Part shown: positions 45,464 to 54,027 of the stretch, piece after piece
Position numbering within the stretch: position 1 is the stretch's first letter
Layout of the letters: each line of letters starts with the position of its first letter
Assembly: GCF_014170375.1 (NCBI RefSeq)
Contig: NZ_LZZW01000026.1
Span: 1-58,475, forward strand
Origin: Variovorax sp. UMC13
GTDB lineage: Bacteria; Pseudomonadota; Gammaproteobacteria; Burkholderiales; Burkholderiaceae_C
Length of the DNA stretch: 58,475 nt
Reading direction: 5' to 3'
Notes under the pieces: model-generated
Database searches by the model: none
What the model saw: the letters and a program-made list of their open reading frames with translations, nothing else
What the model was told of the DNA's origin: nothing
Program-made: the position numbers and the translations under genes

Positions 45464-45634
45464 GCCTCTCCACAAGCCGCACACAAACGCGCAACAGTCC
45501 TTCAAGGTTGCCCGCGCAGACTCCCGTCATCCATCACCGGTGCGTCCCGCCCGGAATGGCCTGACGGCGTTCGGCGCCACGGCATGGGCCGTGACACCGC
45601 CGCCGAATGTTCCGAGTTCTGGAGTTCCTTTTCC

Positions 45635-47002
45635 ATGAGTGCACAGCTGCTGGCTGACGAGGCGAAATATTGTTCTTTTGGCGATACCGTTCACTACGTG
45701 AACCCGCCCAAGATCTTCTCCGGCTGCGATGGCAGCTACATGTACGACGCCGAGGGCACGCCCTACCTCGACCTGCAGATGTGGTACTCGGCCGTGAACT
45801 TCGGCTACAAGAACAAGCGCCTCGAAGACGTGATGAAGCGCCAGCTCGAGACGCTGCCGCAGGTGGCCAGCCAGTACCTGCACCCGACCAAGATCGAACT
45901 GGCGAAGTGGATCGCGCAGGACGCCGAGAAGAAGTGGGGCCGCGCCGGCCGCGTGCACTTCAACGTCGGCGGCGCGCAGGCCATCGAGGACTCGCTCAAG
46001 GTGGTGCGCAACGCCAGCAACGGCAAGAGCCTGATGTTCGCCTTCGAGGGCGGCTACCACGGCCGCACGCTGGGCGCCTCGAGCATCACCTCCAGCTACC
46101 GCTACCGCCGCCGCTTCGGCCACTTCGGTGACCGCGCGCAGTTCATCCCCTTCCCGTACCCCTTCCGCCGCCCCAAGGGCATGACGGCCGAGGAGTACTC
46201 GGATTCGATCGTGCGCGAGTTCGCGCGCAAGTTCGAGAACGAGTACCACGCGGTCTGGGACCCGAAGACCGGCCAGTGCGAATACGCGGCCTTCTATGTC
46301 GAACCGATCCAGGGCACGGGCGGCTACGTCGTGCCGCCGCCGAACTTCTACAAGGGCCTGAAGAAGGTGCTCGACGAGCACGGCATCCTGCTGGTGGTCG
46401 ACGAGATCCAGATGGGCTTCTGGCGCACCGGCAAGCTCTGGGCGATCGAGAACTTCGGCGTGCAGCCCGACGTGCTGGTCTTCGCCAAGGCGCTGACCAA
46501 CGGCCTGAACGCGCTCAGCGGCCTGTGGGCGCGCGAAGAGCTGATCAACCCGCAGGTGTTCCCGCCGGGCTCGACGCACTCCACCTTCGCCGCCAATCCG
46601 CTGGGCACGGCGCTGGGCCTGGAAGTGCTGCGCATGACGGCCGAGATCGACTACGGCAAGCAGGTCTGCGACAGCGGCGCCTACTTCCTCGAAGGCCTGA
46701 AGGAGCTGCAGAAGCGCCACAAGGAAATCGGCGACGTCGACGGCATGGGCCTGGCGCTGCGCGCCGAGATCTGCACCGAGGACGGCTTCACGCCCAACCG
46801 CGCGCTGCTCGACAAGATGGTCGACATCGGCCTGTCGGGCGACCTGGAATTCGAAGGCCGCAAGATGGGCCTGGTGCTGGACGTGGGCGGCTACTACAAG
46901 AACGTGATCACCTTCGCGCCTTCGCTCGAGATCTCGCGCGCCGAGATCGACCAGGCCATGGTGCTGCTCGACCAGCTGCTGACGCGCGCCAAGCGCAGTT
47001 GA
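45635..47002 (+). CDS. Class III PLP-dependent aminotransferase
   Basis: A 455-residue class III (aspartate-aminotransferase-family) enzyme. The PLP Lys is 285 (FAKALTNGLN); other motifs are HFNVGGAQAIEDSLKVVR, the GGYHGRTLG phosphate cup and VDEIQMGFWRTG. Such enzymes transfer omega-amino groups (4-aminobutyrate, lysine, diaminobutyrate types). ATG at 45635 follows TGGAG. It is the first gene of an operon with the acetyltransferase, arginase-fold protein and CFA synthase. Confidence 0.9.
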   Translation: MSAQLLADEAKYCSFGDTVHYVNPPKIFSGCDGSYMYDAEGTPYLDLQMWYSAVNFGYKNKRLEDVMKRQLETLPQVASQYLHPTKIELAKWIAQDAEKKWGRAGRVHFNVGGAQAIEDSLKVVRNASNGKSLMFAFEGGYHGRTLGASSITSSYRYRRRFGHFGDRAQFIPFPYPFRRPKGMTAEEYSDSIVREFARKFENEYHAVWDPKTGQCEYAAFYVEPIQGTGGYVVPPPNFYKGLKKVLDEHGILLVVDEIQMGFWRTGKLWAIENFGVQPDVLVFAKALTNGLNALSGLWAREELINPQVFPPGSTHSTFAANPLGTALGLEVLRMTAEIDYGKQVCDSGAYFLEGLKELQKRHKEIGDVDGMGLALRAEICTEDGFTPNRALLDKMVDIGLSGDLEFEGRKMGLVLDVGGYYKNVITFAPSLEISRAEIDQAMVLLDQLLTRAKRS

Positions 47003-47018
47003 CGGGTTTCCGGCGCCT

Positions 47019-48077
47019 GTGCAGTTCGCCCATCAACTCGAACCCGACGCACTGATCGCGGCCTTCGCCGCGCATCCGCCCGAAGGCTTCGCGGTGGTCG
47101 AGAGCGTGCCGCAGGCGCCGGTGTTCACCGCCGCCTTCGACCTGCTGACCACCGCCGACGATGCGCTCAAGCAGCGCGCCAAGGGGCTGCCGCTGTTTCG
47201 CTTCTGGTCGCGCTGGCTGCGCATCCGGACGGTCTTCGTCGGCACCACGGTGTCGGAGTACGCGCTGGTGCCGCGCGACGCGGCGCCGGCCGCCTGGCTG
47301 ATCGGCCTGCTGCAACGCTGGGGCTCGCGCTACCGCCTGCTGATCGTCAAGGACATCCCGGCCGCATCGCCGCTGCTCGACGAGGCCGAGAACCGGCAGG
47401 CCGAGGCGCTGGTGCAGGTCTGCGTGGCGGCCGGCTGCGTGCTGGTCGAAGGGCAGGCGCTGGCCTATGTGCCCATCGACTTTCCCGATATCAATGCCTA
47501 CCTCGGACGGCTCTCGTCGAGCCGGCGGCAGAACCTGCGGCGCAAGCTGCGCAGCCGCGCCGGTCTGGAGATTCGCCGCCTGCCCACGGGCGGCGCGGCC
47601 TTCGAGAGCGAGGCCGCGATCGATGACTACTACCGGCTCTACGAAGCCGTCTACGCCCAGAGCGAAGTGCATTTCGACCGACTCACGCGCGCCTTCTTCG
47701 CGCGCGTGCTGCGTGACGCGTCGGCCGGCGGCATCGTGTTCGAATACCGGCAGGCCGGCGTGCTGGTCGGCTGGAACCTCTGCTTCGAGGCCGGCGGCAA
47801 GCTGGTCGACAAGTACATCGGCTTTTCCTACCCGGCGGCGCGCGAGTGCAACCTGTACTTCGTGAGCTGGATGGTCAACCTCGAATACGCGATCGAGCGC
47901 GGTCTCACGCACTACGTCGCGGGCTGGACCGATCCCGAGGTCAAGGCCCAGCTCGGCGCGCGCTTCACCTTCACCCGCCATGCGGTGTACGTGCGCAACC
48001 CGCTGCTGCGCCGGCTCGCGAAGCGCTTCGCGGGGCACTTCGAAAGCGACCGCCAATGGCACGAGGGCACGCCATGA
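47019..48077 (+). CDS. GNAT-family (BioF2/FemAB-like) acyltransferase
   Basis: A 352-residue N-acyltransferase of the CelD/BioF2 type: RLSSSRRQNLRRKLRSR, EVHFDRLTRAFF, a GNAT-like core around VLVGWNLCFEAGGKLVDKYIGF, and YFVSWMVNLEYAIERGLTHYVAG. It would acylate an amine, plausibly the product of the upstream aminotransferase. It starts at GTG 47019 and its stop overlaps the arginase-fold gene start (ATGA). Confidence 0.78.
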   Translation: MQFAHQLEPDALIAAFAAHPPEGFAVVESVPQAPVFTAAFDLLTTADDALKQRAKGLPLFRFWSRWLRIRTVFVGTTVSEYALVPRDAAPAAWLIGLLQRWGSRYRLLIVKDIPAASPLLDEAENRQAEALVQVCVAAGCVLVEGQALAYVPIDFPDINAYLGRLSSSRRQNLRRKLRSRAGLEIRRLPTGGAAFESEAAIDDYYRLYEAVYAQSEVHFDRLTRAFFARVLRDASAGGIVFEYRQAGVLVGWNLCFEAGGKLVDKYIGFSYPAARECNLYFVSWMVNLEYAIERGLTHYVAGWTDPEVKAQLGARFTFTRHAVYVRNPLLRRLAKRFAGHFESDRQWHEGTP

Positions 48078-48964
48078 ATGCACTGCCGCCCGTGGTGCTG
48101 GACCTCGACGACTCGATCGGCCCGCTGGCCGGCGAGCTGCGCATTCCCCTGCAGGAGCGGCAGGAGGCGCTGCGCTTCGGCTGCGGCCTGGGCGTGATGC
48201 GCGGGCTGGCCGAGACGCTCGACGCGCGGCTGCCGGCCTTCGAGCGTCACGGCACGGTGTTCATGGGCAGCGGCGACTTCCACCACCTGAGCTGGCCGCT
48301 GGTGGCGCGCAGCGCGCGCGGCCGCGAGCGCGGGAGCCTGCGGGTGGTGGTGTTCGACAACCATCCCGACAACATGCGCTTCCCCTTCGGCGTGCACTGC
48401 GGCTCCTGGGTGCGGCGCGTGGCGCTGCTGCCCGAGGTCCGCCAGGTGCTGGTGGTGGGCATCACCTCGGGCGACATCGGCTGGCGCCATGCGTGGGAGA
48501 ACCAGCTCAAGCCGCTGCGCGCCGGCAAGCTGCAGTACTGGAGCGTGGGCGTGGACACCGGCTGGTCGCGCTGGCTGGGCCTGGGCGCCGCCTTCCGCAC
48601 CTTCGCCGACACCGAAGCCCTGAGCGAGGCGCTGGCGCGGCATCTGCGCGAGCAGCCCGCACCGACCTATCTCTCGATCGACAAGGACGTGTTCGCCCCC
48701 GAGGTCGTGCGGACCAACTGGGACCAGGGGCGGCTGCTGGAATCGCAGGCCCTGCGCATCCTCGAGGCCCTGGGCGGGCAGATCGTGGGCAGCGACGTCA
48801 CCGGCGAGGTCTCGGCCTACCGCTACCGCACGGCCTGGAAGCGCTGGCTCAGCGCGCAGGACGGTCAGGACACGGCCATCGACCCGGTGCAGCTCGCGGA
48901 CTGGCAGGCCGGCCAGCATGCGTTCAACCAGCGTCTGCTGGAGCACATGGCGCGCGTCGGGTAG
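48074..48964 (+). CDS. Arginase-fold (ureohydrolase-like) protein
   Basis: A 296-residue arginase/deacetylase-fold enzyme. Putative metal ligands are the His in GSGDFHHLS, Asp/His/Asp in VVFDNHPDN, and Asp/Asp in LSIDKDVF. These match the usual arginase signatures in arrangement, but the sequence is divergent, so the reaction (C-N hydrolysis or deacylation) is not settled. It is translationally coupled to the acyltransferase by an ATGA overlap, implying a joint pathway. Confidence 0.78.
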   Translation: MNALPPVVLDLDDSIGPLAGELRIPLQERQEALRFGCGLGVMRGLAETLDARLPAFERHGTVFMGSGDFHHLSWPLVARSARGRERGSLRVVVFDNHPDNMRFPFGVHCGSWVRRVALLPEVRQVLVVGITSGDIGWRHAWENQLKPLRAGKLQYWSVGVDTGWSRWLGLGAAFRTFADTEALSEALARHLREQPAPTYLSIDKDVFAPEVVRTNWDQGRLLESQALRILEALGGQIVGSDVTGEVSAYRYRTAWKRWLSAQDGQDTAIDPVQLADWQAGQHAFNQRLLEHMARVG

Positions 48965-49033
48965 GCTTTGCGAAGAATGCCGGCCCGGAGCCGGCGCGGT
49001 GGCATCCTCCACCCCAGACATCGGGAGGCATTC

Positions 49034-50287
49034 ATGTTCGATCGATCGACCGCGGCCCTGTTGCGCCGGGCCTTCGGCCCGCTGGTGCGCCGAGGCCACC
49101 TGAGCGTGCGACTGCCGGACGGCCAGACGCTGGTCTTCGGCGACGGGGGCCTGCCCCGCGCCGGCGTCCGCTTCACCGAACGGCGCGCCGTCTGGGCCCT
49201 GCTGCGCGACCCCGACCTGCAGTTTGGCGAGCTGTTCATGCAGGGACGGCTGCAGGTGGAGGAGGGCACGGTCTACGACGTGCTGGAGCTGTTCCTGCGC
49301 GACGCCAAGGGCGTACCGCCCGGCCCCTTCGTGCAGCTGCTCGATCGCTGGCGCATGGCGTTGCGCCCGCTGCTGCAGCGCAACCGGCCGAACCGGTCGC
49401 GCGCCAACGTGGCCCATCACTACGACCTCGACGACCGGCTCTACCGCCTGTTCCTCGACAGCGACCGGCAGTACTCCTGCGCCTATTTCGAGACCGGCGA
49501 CGAGAGCCTCGAGGCCGCGCAGCTGGCCAAGAAACGACACATCGCGGCCAAGCTGCTGGTCGAGCCCGGCCAGCGCGTGCTCGACATCGGCTGCGGCTGG
49601 GGCGGCCTGGCGCGCTACCTGGCGGAGGTGGCCGGCGCGGGCCATGTGAGCGGCGTCACGCTGTCGACCGAACAGCTCGAGGCCGCGCAGCGGCTGGGCG
49701 CCGCGTCGCCCGCGGCCGCCGCGCTCGACTACCGGCTCGAGGACTACCGCGCCACCCAGGGGCCCTTCGAGCGCATCGTCTCGGTGGGCATGTTCGAGCA
49801 CGTGGGCCGGGGCAACCACGACGCCTTCTTCCGGCAGTGCCGCGAGCTGCTGACCGAGGACGGCGTGATGCTGCTGCACTTCATCGGCAACTCCGACGTG
49901 CCGGACTTCAACAACCCGTGGATCGAGAAGTACATCTTTCCCGGCGGCAGCCTGCCCTCGCTGTCGGAGTGCACGCCGGCCATCGAGCGCGCGGGCCTGG
50001 TGGTGACCGACATCGAGGTGCTGCGGCTGCACTACGCGCGCACGCTGCGGCTGTGGCGCGAACGTTTCATGGCCCGGCGCGACGAGGCGCTGGCGCTCTA
50101 CGACGAGCGCTTCTGCCGCATGTGGGAGTTCTATCTTTCGATGTCGGAGACCGCCTTCCGCTACCAGGACATCGCGATCTTCCAGATCCAGCTGGCGCGC
50201 CGGCAGGAGGCCGTGCCCCTGACGCGCAACTACATCGAGGAACGCAAGGCCGCGTTGCGCGCGCGCGAGGCCGCGCTCAGCGGCTGA
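49034..50287 (+). CDS. Cyclopropane-fatty-acyl-phospholipid synthase
   Basis: A 417-residue SAM-dependent methyltransferase adding a methylene bridge to unsaturated acyl chains of membrane lipids. It has the SAM site VLDIGCGWGGLARYLAE, and catalytic-region blocks SVGMFEHVGRGNHDAFF, FIGNSDVPDFNNPWIEKYIFPGG and MWEFYLSMSETAFR. It is slightly longer than E. coli Cfa owing to an N-terminal extension. ATG at 49034 follows GGGAGG. It ends the plus-strand operon and overlaps the convergent DegT gene by 11 bp. Confidence 0.93.
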   Translation: MFDRSTAALLRRAFGPLVRRGHLSVRLPDGQTLVFGDGGLPRAGVRFTERRAVWALLRDPDLQFGELFMQGRLQVEEGTVYDVLELFLRDAKGVPPGPFVQLLDRWRMALRPLLQRNRPNRSRANVAHHYDLDDRLYRLFLDSDRQYSCAYFETGDESLEAAQLAKKRHIAAKLLVEPGQRVLDIGCGWGGLARYLAEVAGAGHVSGVTLSTEQLEAAQRLGAASPAAAALDYRLEDYRATQGPFERIVSVGMFEHVGRGNHDAFFRQCRELLTEDGVMLLHFIGNSDVPDFNNPWIEKYIFPGGSLPSLSECTPAIERAGLVVTDIEVLRLHYARTLRLWRERFMARRDEALALYDERFCRMWEFYLSMSETAFRYQDIAIFQIQLARRQEAVPLTRNYIEERKAALRAREAALSG

Positions 50288-51509
50288 AGCGGGCCAGCGC
50301 CGCGCACACCTGTTCGAAGCGCGCATCGTCGAGCCAGGGGCTGTTGCTGATGGCCAGCAGGCGGCCCGCGAGCGCGCGTGCATGGGGCAGCGCCCCAGTT
50401 TCGGCGGCCGGCACCACGCGGGCATAGCGGGGGTAGTCGGGCAGGGCGTGCACGAAGGGCAGGCTCAGGCCGCAGCCCGCGCCCCAGAGCGCGCGGATGG
50501 CCGCGTCGCGCTGCGCGGTGCTCGGCATCCACACCATCAGCACCGGCCAGGTGCCGGCCGCGCCGGGCACCGAAGGGCTGTCGCCCAGCACCGGCAGGCC
50601 GGTGATGCGCGTCAGCTGTGCACGGCGCCGCAGCGCGCGCGCCGTGCCCTGGGCCAGGAAATCGGGCAGGCGTGCCAGCGCGCGCACGCCCACCGCCTGG
50701 CGCCAGCGGCCCACGCGGTGCAGCGGGATCTCCGGATCGAAATCGTCGCCCGCGGCCGCCACCCAGTCGCCGCGCTTCAGCGCCTGGCGCAGCGGGCGCC
50801 CATAGACCAGGCCCAGGCCGGCGGGCCGGTAGCACAGCGCATAGCCCAGCAGTTCGATCGAGCGGCGCAGTTCCCAGCCCCGATGCCGTGGCACGGTCTC
50901 GGCGCTGGCCTGCGCGCAGGCCTGCCGCAAGGCAGGGTCGTGCACCACCAGTGCGCCGCCCTCGAACAGCGTCAGGCCCTTGCCCACGGCCAGGCTGAAG
51001 AAGACCATGTCGCTGTGGGCGCCCACGCTCCGGTCGCCGACGCGCGCGCCCAGCGCCTGCGCCGCGTCCTCGAGCGTCCAGGCGCCGACCGCGCGCGCGC
51101 AGGCCTGGGCCGTGGCCACATCGGTGAGGCGTCCGCCCAGGTGCGTGGGCACCACCGCCAGTGTGTGCGGGCCGCAGAGCTGGCGCAGGTGCACGGGGTC
51201 CAGGTCCAGCGTGCCGGGTTGCAGGTCGCACACCCGCAGCTGCAGGCCGCAATGCGCGACCGCCAGCGCCACCAGCGGGCAGGTGTAGGCCGGCACGACC
51301 ACCTCGGTGCGCGTGGGCGCCAGCCGCTTCAGCGCGGTCAGCGCCACCACCATGCAGGCCGTGCCCGAGCATTCGATCTGCACCTGCGGCACGCCGAGGA
51401 AGCGGGCGAGCGCCGATGCCAGGTCGGCGTCGGTGCCGGGCCAGGCGAGATCGCCCGCGCGCAGCGGCAGGCCCGCCGTGGGCGGTACGTCGGCCAGGCG
51501 TTCAGCCAT
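50277..51509 (-). CDS. DegT/DnrJ-type PLP aminotransferase
   Basis: A 410-residue sugar- or nucleotide-sugar-type aminotransferase fold. PLP Lys177 lies in FSLAVGKGLTLFEGG, with an upstream LEDAAQALGAR (Asp/Gln contacts) and the ECSGTACMVVALTAL loop. DegT enzymes install amino groups on sugars or cyclitols. It overlaps the SMR-like gene by 8 bp and is last in the nine-gene minus-strand operon. The C-terminal region is only partly typical; the substrate is unknown. Confidence 0.82.
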   Translation of the reverse strand: MAERLADVPPTAGLPLRAGDLAWPGTDADLASALARFLGVPQVQIECSGTACMVVALTALKRLAPTRTEVVVPAYTCPLVALAVAHCGLQLRVCDLQPGTLDLDPVHLRQLCGPHTLAVVPTHLGGRLTDVATAQACARAVGAWTLEDAAQALGARVGDRSVGAHSDMVFFSLAVGKGLTLFEGGALVVHDPALRQACAQASAETVPRHRGWELRRSIELLGYALCYRPAGLGLVYGRPLRQALKRGDWVAAAGDDFDPEIPLHRVGRWRQAVGVRALARLPDFLAQGTARALRRRAQLTRITGLPVLGDSPSVPGAAGTWPVLMVWMPSTAQRDAAIRALWGAGCGLSLPFVHALPDYPRYARVVPAAETGALPHARALAGRLLAISNSPWLDDARFEQVCAALARFSR

Positions 51510-51951
51510 GCGGGCCGCGCGCGGCGCCGGCCAGGATGTCCGGGGGCGTCGCGTGCAGGGTCTCGGGCGCGGCGTCCTGCTCTTCGCTGAAGGCCAAGCA
51601 GACGATGCCCGCGATGATGAACAGGCCGCCGGTGATCTGCGGCCAGCCGATGCGCTCGTCGAACAGCAGCCAGGACAGCGCCAGCACAGACACGATCTCC
51701 AGGTGCGACGCGGCGAAGGCCGGGCCGATGGGCGCGTGCTTGAGCAGCGTCATCCAGGCGAAGAAGGCGCCGATGTAGCCGATGAAGGCGCCGTAGATCC
51801 AGGGCTGGCCGAACACCCGCAGCAGCCAGTCGGCGCTGAACTCCAGCGGTAGGGCCTGGGTGCCGGCGACCTTGAAGCTGATCTGCGCCAGCGTGTCGAA
51901 GGCCATCAGCATCAGGAAGCCGATCACATAGAAACGTCGTTTGTCAGCCAC
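51502..51951 (-). CDS. Small four-TM DMT/SMR-type transporter, member 2
   Basis: A 149-residue membrane protein with four predicted TM helices (FYVIGFLMLMAFDTLAQISF; WIYGAFIGYIGAFFAWMTLL; LEIVSVLALSWLLF; ITGGLFIIAGIVCLAF), typical of EmrE/ArnE half-size transporters. It is next to another such gene, so the pair could be a heterodimer. It overlaps the DegT gene by 8 bp. The Glu common in the first helix of EmrE proteins is replaced by Asp (AFDTLAQ). Confidence 0.82.
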   Translation of the reverse strand: MADKRRFYVIGFLMLMAFDTLAQISFKVAGTQALPLEFSADWLLRVFGQPWIYGAFIGYIGAFFAWMTLLKHAPIGPAFAASHLEIVSVLALSWLLFDERIGWPQITGGLFIIAGIVCLAFSEEQDAAPETLHATPPDILAGAARGPHG

Positions 51952-51952
51952 T

Positions 51953-52327
51953 TCAGCCTCCGTGCCAGCCGACGATGGTGACGCCGATCGAAATCAGCAG
52001 GATGCCTGCGACGCGCATGCGAGAGAGCTTCTCGGCGAACAGGTAGCGGCCGGCGATCATGATCGCGACGATGTTGATCGAGCCGAGCAGCACGCCTTCG
52101 GACAGCGGCACCAGCGACAGGAAGGCCAGCCACAGCACGAACTCGGCCACATAGCAGCCCACGCCCACCCACAGCCAGGGGCGGCGCGCCATGAAGGCCC
52201 AGCGCGCGAGGCCGTCGCCCGCGCGCGGGTCGCCGGCGGCGGCCTTGAAGGCCAGCTGGCCCCCGCTGTCGACCAGCACGTTCAGCACCCAGAGCGTGAG
52301 CACCAGCGGCGTCAGTTCGCTGCTCAT
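51953..52327 (-). CDS. Small four-TM DMT/SMR-type transporter, member 1
   Basis: A 124-residue half-size DMT transporter with four TM helices (LVLTLWVLNVLVDSGGQLAF; WVGVGCYVAEFVLWLAFL; LLGSINIVAIMIAGRYLF; VAGILLISIGVTIVGW). It pairs with the following gene (1-bp gap), like ArnE/ArnF. Its start overlaps the hydrolase stop by 4 bp. It could move the lipid-linked or amino-sugar product of this operon. Confidence 0.82.
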   Translation of the reverse strand: MSSELTPLVLTLWVLNVLVDSGGQLAFKAAAGDPRAGDGLARWAFMARRPWLWVGVGCYVAEFVLWLAFLSLVPLSEGVLLGSINIVAIMIAGRYLFAEKLSRMRVAGILLISIGVTIVGWHGG

Positions 52328-53232
52328 GTGGCCAGCGAGCCGTCGTTGGCGCCGTGGGCGTAGGTGTCGGCCGCCTGCGGCAGGGTGGCGCCGCGCGCCG
52401 CGGCGATGCGGGTGGCGAAGTCCACGGCCCGCGCGGTCACGGTGCGCCGTTCGCGGTCGATGGTGATCATGTGGTAGCTGTCCTGCAGCAGCACCATCTC
52501 GACCGGGCCCTGGACCTTGCGCTCGATCAGCCGGGCGTTGGCCAGGCTCGAGATGTCGTCGTGGGTGGCGTGCACCACCAGGCAGGGCGCGCGCACGCGG
52601 CCCAGCTGGCGCCGCACCTGGTCCGACAGCGCGCGCATCTCGATGATCGAGTACCAGGGGTTGCCGGGCAGGCCCGCGGCGGCGCTGTCGCCGGACTGCA
52701 TCTGCTCGACCACGCGCTTGCGCAGCGCTTCGTCCTTGATGCCGTAGGGTGGTTGCTCCATGAACAGCCGGTCGCGGCCGATGCCCAGCGCGCGGAACGG
52801 CCGCAGCAGGAAGGACAGCCGCGTGTAGAAGGGGATGCTCCAGCCGTCGTGCCAGAACATGGTGGACAGCGCGCCCACGCCATCGACCACTTCCGGCCGT
52901 TCCTCGGCCAGCTCCAGCGCCAGCACCGCGCCCATCGACAGGCCCATCACCACCAGGCGATCGACCTGCGTGCGCAGCCGGTCGGCGCCGGCGTGCACGG
53001 TGGCGGCCCAGTCCTGCCAGCGGGTGCGCACCAGGTCCTCCTGCGTGCCGCAGTGGCCGGCCAGCTGCACGCCGTAGACCGTGAAGCCGGCGCGTTGCAG
53101 GCCCTTGCCCAGCAGTCGCATCTCGTTGGGCGTGCCGGTCAGGCCGTGCACCAGCAGGACCCCGGTGGACGCATGGGCGCCGTGACCGGGGAGGAAGAAT
53201 TCGTGGGGGGTGATGCAGATGTCCGGGCTCAT
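52324..53232 (-). CDS. Alpha/beta hydrolase (esterase/lipase-like)
   Basis: A 302-residue serine hydrolase. The oxyanion region is VLLVHGLTGTPNEM, the nucleophile elbow GLSMG (VVMGLSMGAVLAL), the acidic residue HDDIS and a final His in DSYHMIT. It looks cytoplasmic with no signal peptide. Such enzymes cleave or transfer acyl groups. It is linked by a 4-bp overlap to the small transporter gene downstream and by a 69-bp gap to the HAD gene upstream. Confidence 0.88.
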   Translation of the reverse strand: MSPDICITPHEFFLPGHGAHASTGVLLVHGLTGTPNEMRLLGKGLQRAGFTVYGVQLAGHCGTQEDLVRTRWQDWAATVHAGADRLRTQVDRLVVMGLSMGAVLALELAEERPEVVDGVGALSTMFWHDGWSIPFYTRLSFLLRPFRALGIGRDRLFMEQPPYGIKDEALRKRVVEQMQSGDSAAAGLPGNPWYSIIEMRALSDQVRRQLGRVRAPCLVVHATHDDISSLANARLIERKVQGPVEMVLLQDSYHMITIDRERRTVTARAVDFATRIAAARGATLPQAADTYAHGANDGSLAT

Positions 53233-53301
53233 GGAAATACCTTCGTGCGGCGCAGGACGGGCGGGCGGGCGCGAGGCCGGCCCGGCGCCGCGCGCCTGCC
53301 G

Positions 53302-54027
53302 CTATGCCGTCATGCGGGCCGGCGCCGTGATGTCTTCCATCAGCGCCAGGGCCTCGCCGAAATGCGCGTAGGGCGCGTGGGCGATGTGCTGTTCCTGGCA
53401 GTACGTGATCAGGCGGGCCTTGGCCAGCACGAAGTCGGCCTTGCCCGAGACGCAGAAGTCGGAGCTGCCGTCGCCCACGAACAGCACCTTGCCGTGCACC
53501 GGGCGCTGCTCGGCCAGGCGCTCGCACTTGCAATTGCCGCTGGCGCGCACGCAGGCCGCGCTGGCGTGGGGCGACTGCAGCTGCCAGCTGCGCTCGCCGG
53601 TCTGCACCAGGTGGTTGGCCATCACCGGCAGCGTGCCCAGGCCATGGTGGCCGAGGATGCGGCGGATCGCGTAGTCGATGCCGTCGCTGACCACTTGCAC
53701 CGGCATGCCGCGGCGCTGGGCCGCTTCGACGAAGGCGGCGAAATGCGGGTCGATGGGCAGCGCGTCGAGGTGGGCGTCGAGTTCGGCGGCGCTCATGTCG
53801 AGCAGCGCGACCTGGCCCTTCATGCATTCGCGCGAGCCGATCTCGCCGGCTTCCCAGGCGGCTTCCAGCGCTTCCCAGCCGGGGCGGCCGAAGCGCTGCA
53901 GCAGCGTGTCGGTGACGTCGTCGACGGCGATGGTGCCGTCGAAGTCGCATTGCACCGTCCAGCCCGGGGACGGGGCGTTGCGATGCAGGGTCGTGGCCGA
54001 TGGCCGGATCTTGATGACCTTATTCAT
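53302..54027 (-). CDS. HAD-IB phosphatase, MtnX-like
   Basis: A 241-residue HAD-superfamily phosphatase: catalytic Asp pair in CDFDGTI, VVSDGID (motif II) and the acidic motif FVGDGSSD. It resembles MtnX-type enzymes; a Cys pair (GNCKCER) is present. It would remove a phosphate from a sugar- or lipid-linked intermediate. It overlaps the adaptor gene by 8 bp. Confidence 0.85.
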   Translation of the reverse strand: MNKVIKIRPSATTLHRNAPSPGWTVQCDFDGTIAVDDVTDTLLQRFGRPGWEALEAAWEAGEIGSRECMKGQVALLDMSAAELDAHLDALPIDPHFAAFVEAAQRRGMPVQVVSDGIDYAIRRILGHHGLGTLPVMANHLVQTGERSWQLQSPHASAACVRASGNCKCERLAEQRPVHGKVLFVGDGSSDFCVSGKADFVLAKARLITYCQEQHIAHAPYAHFGEALALMEDITAPARMTA

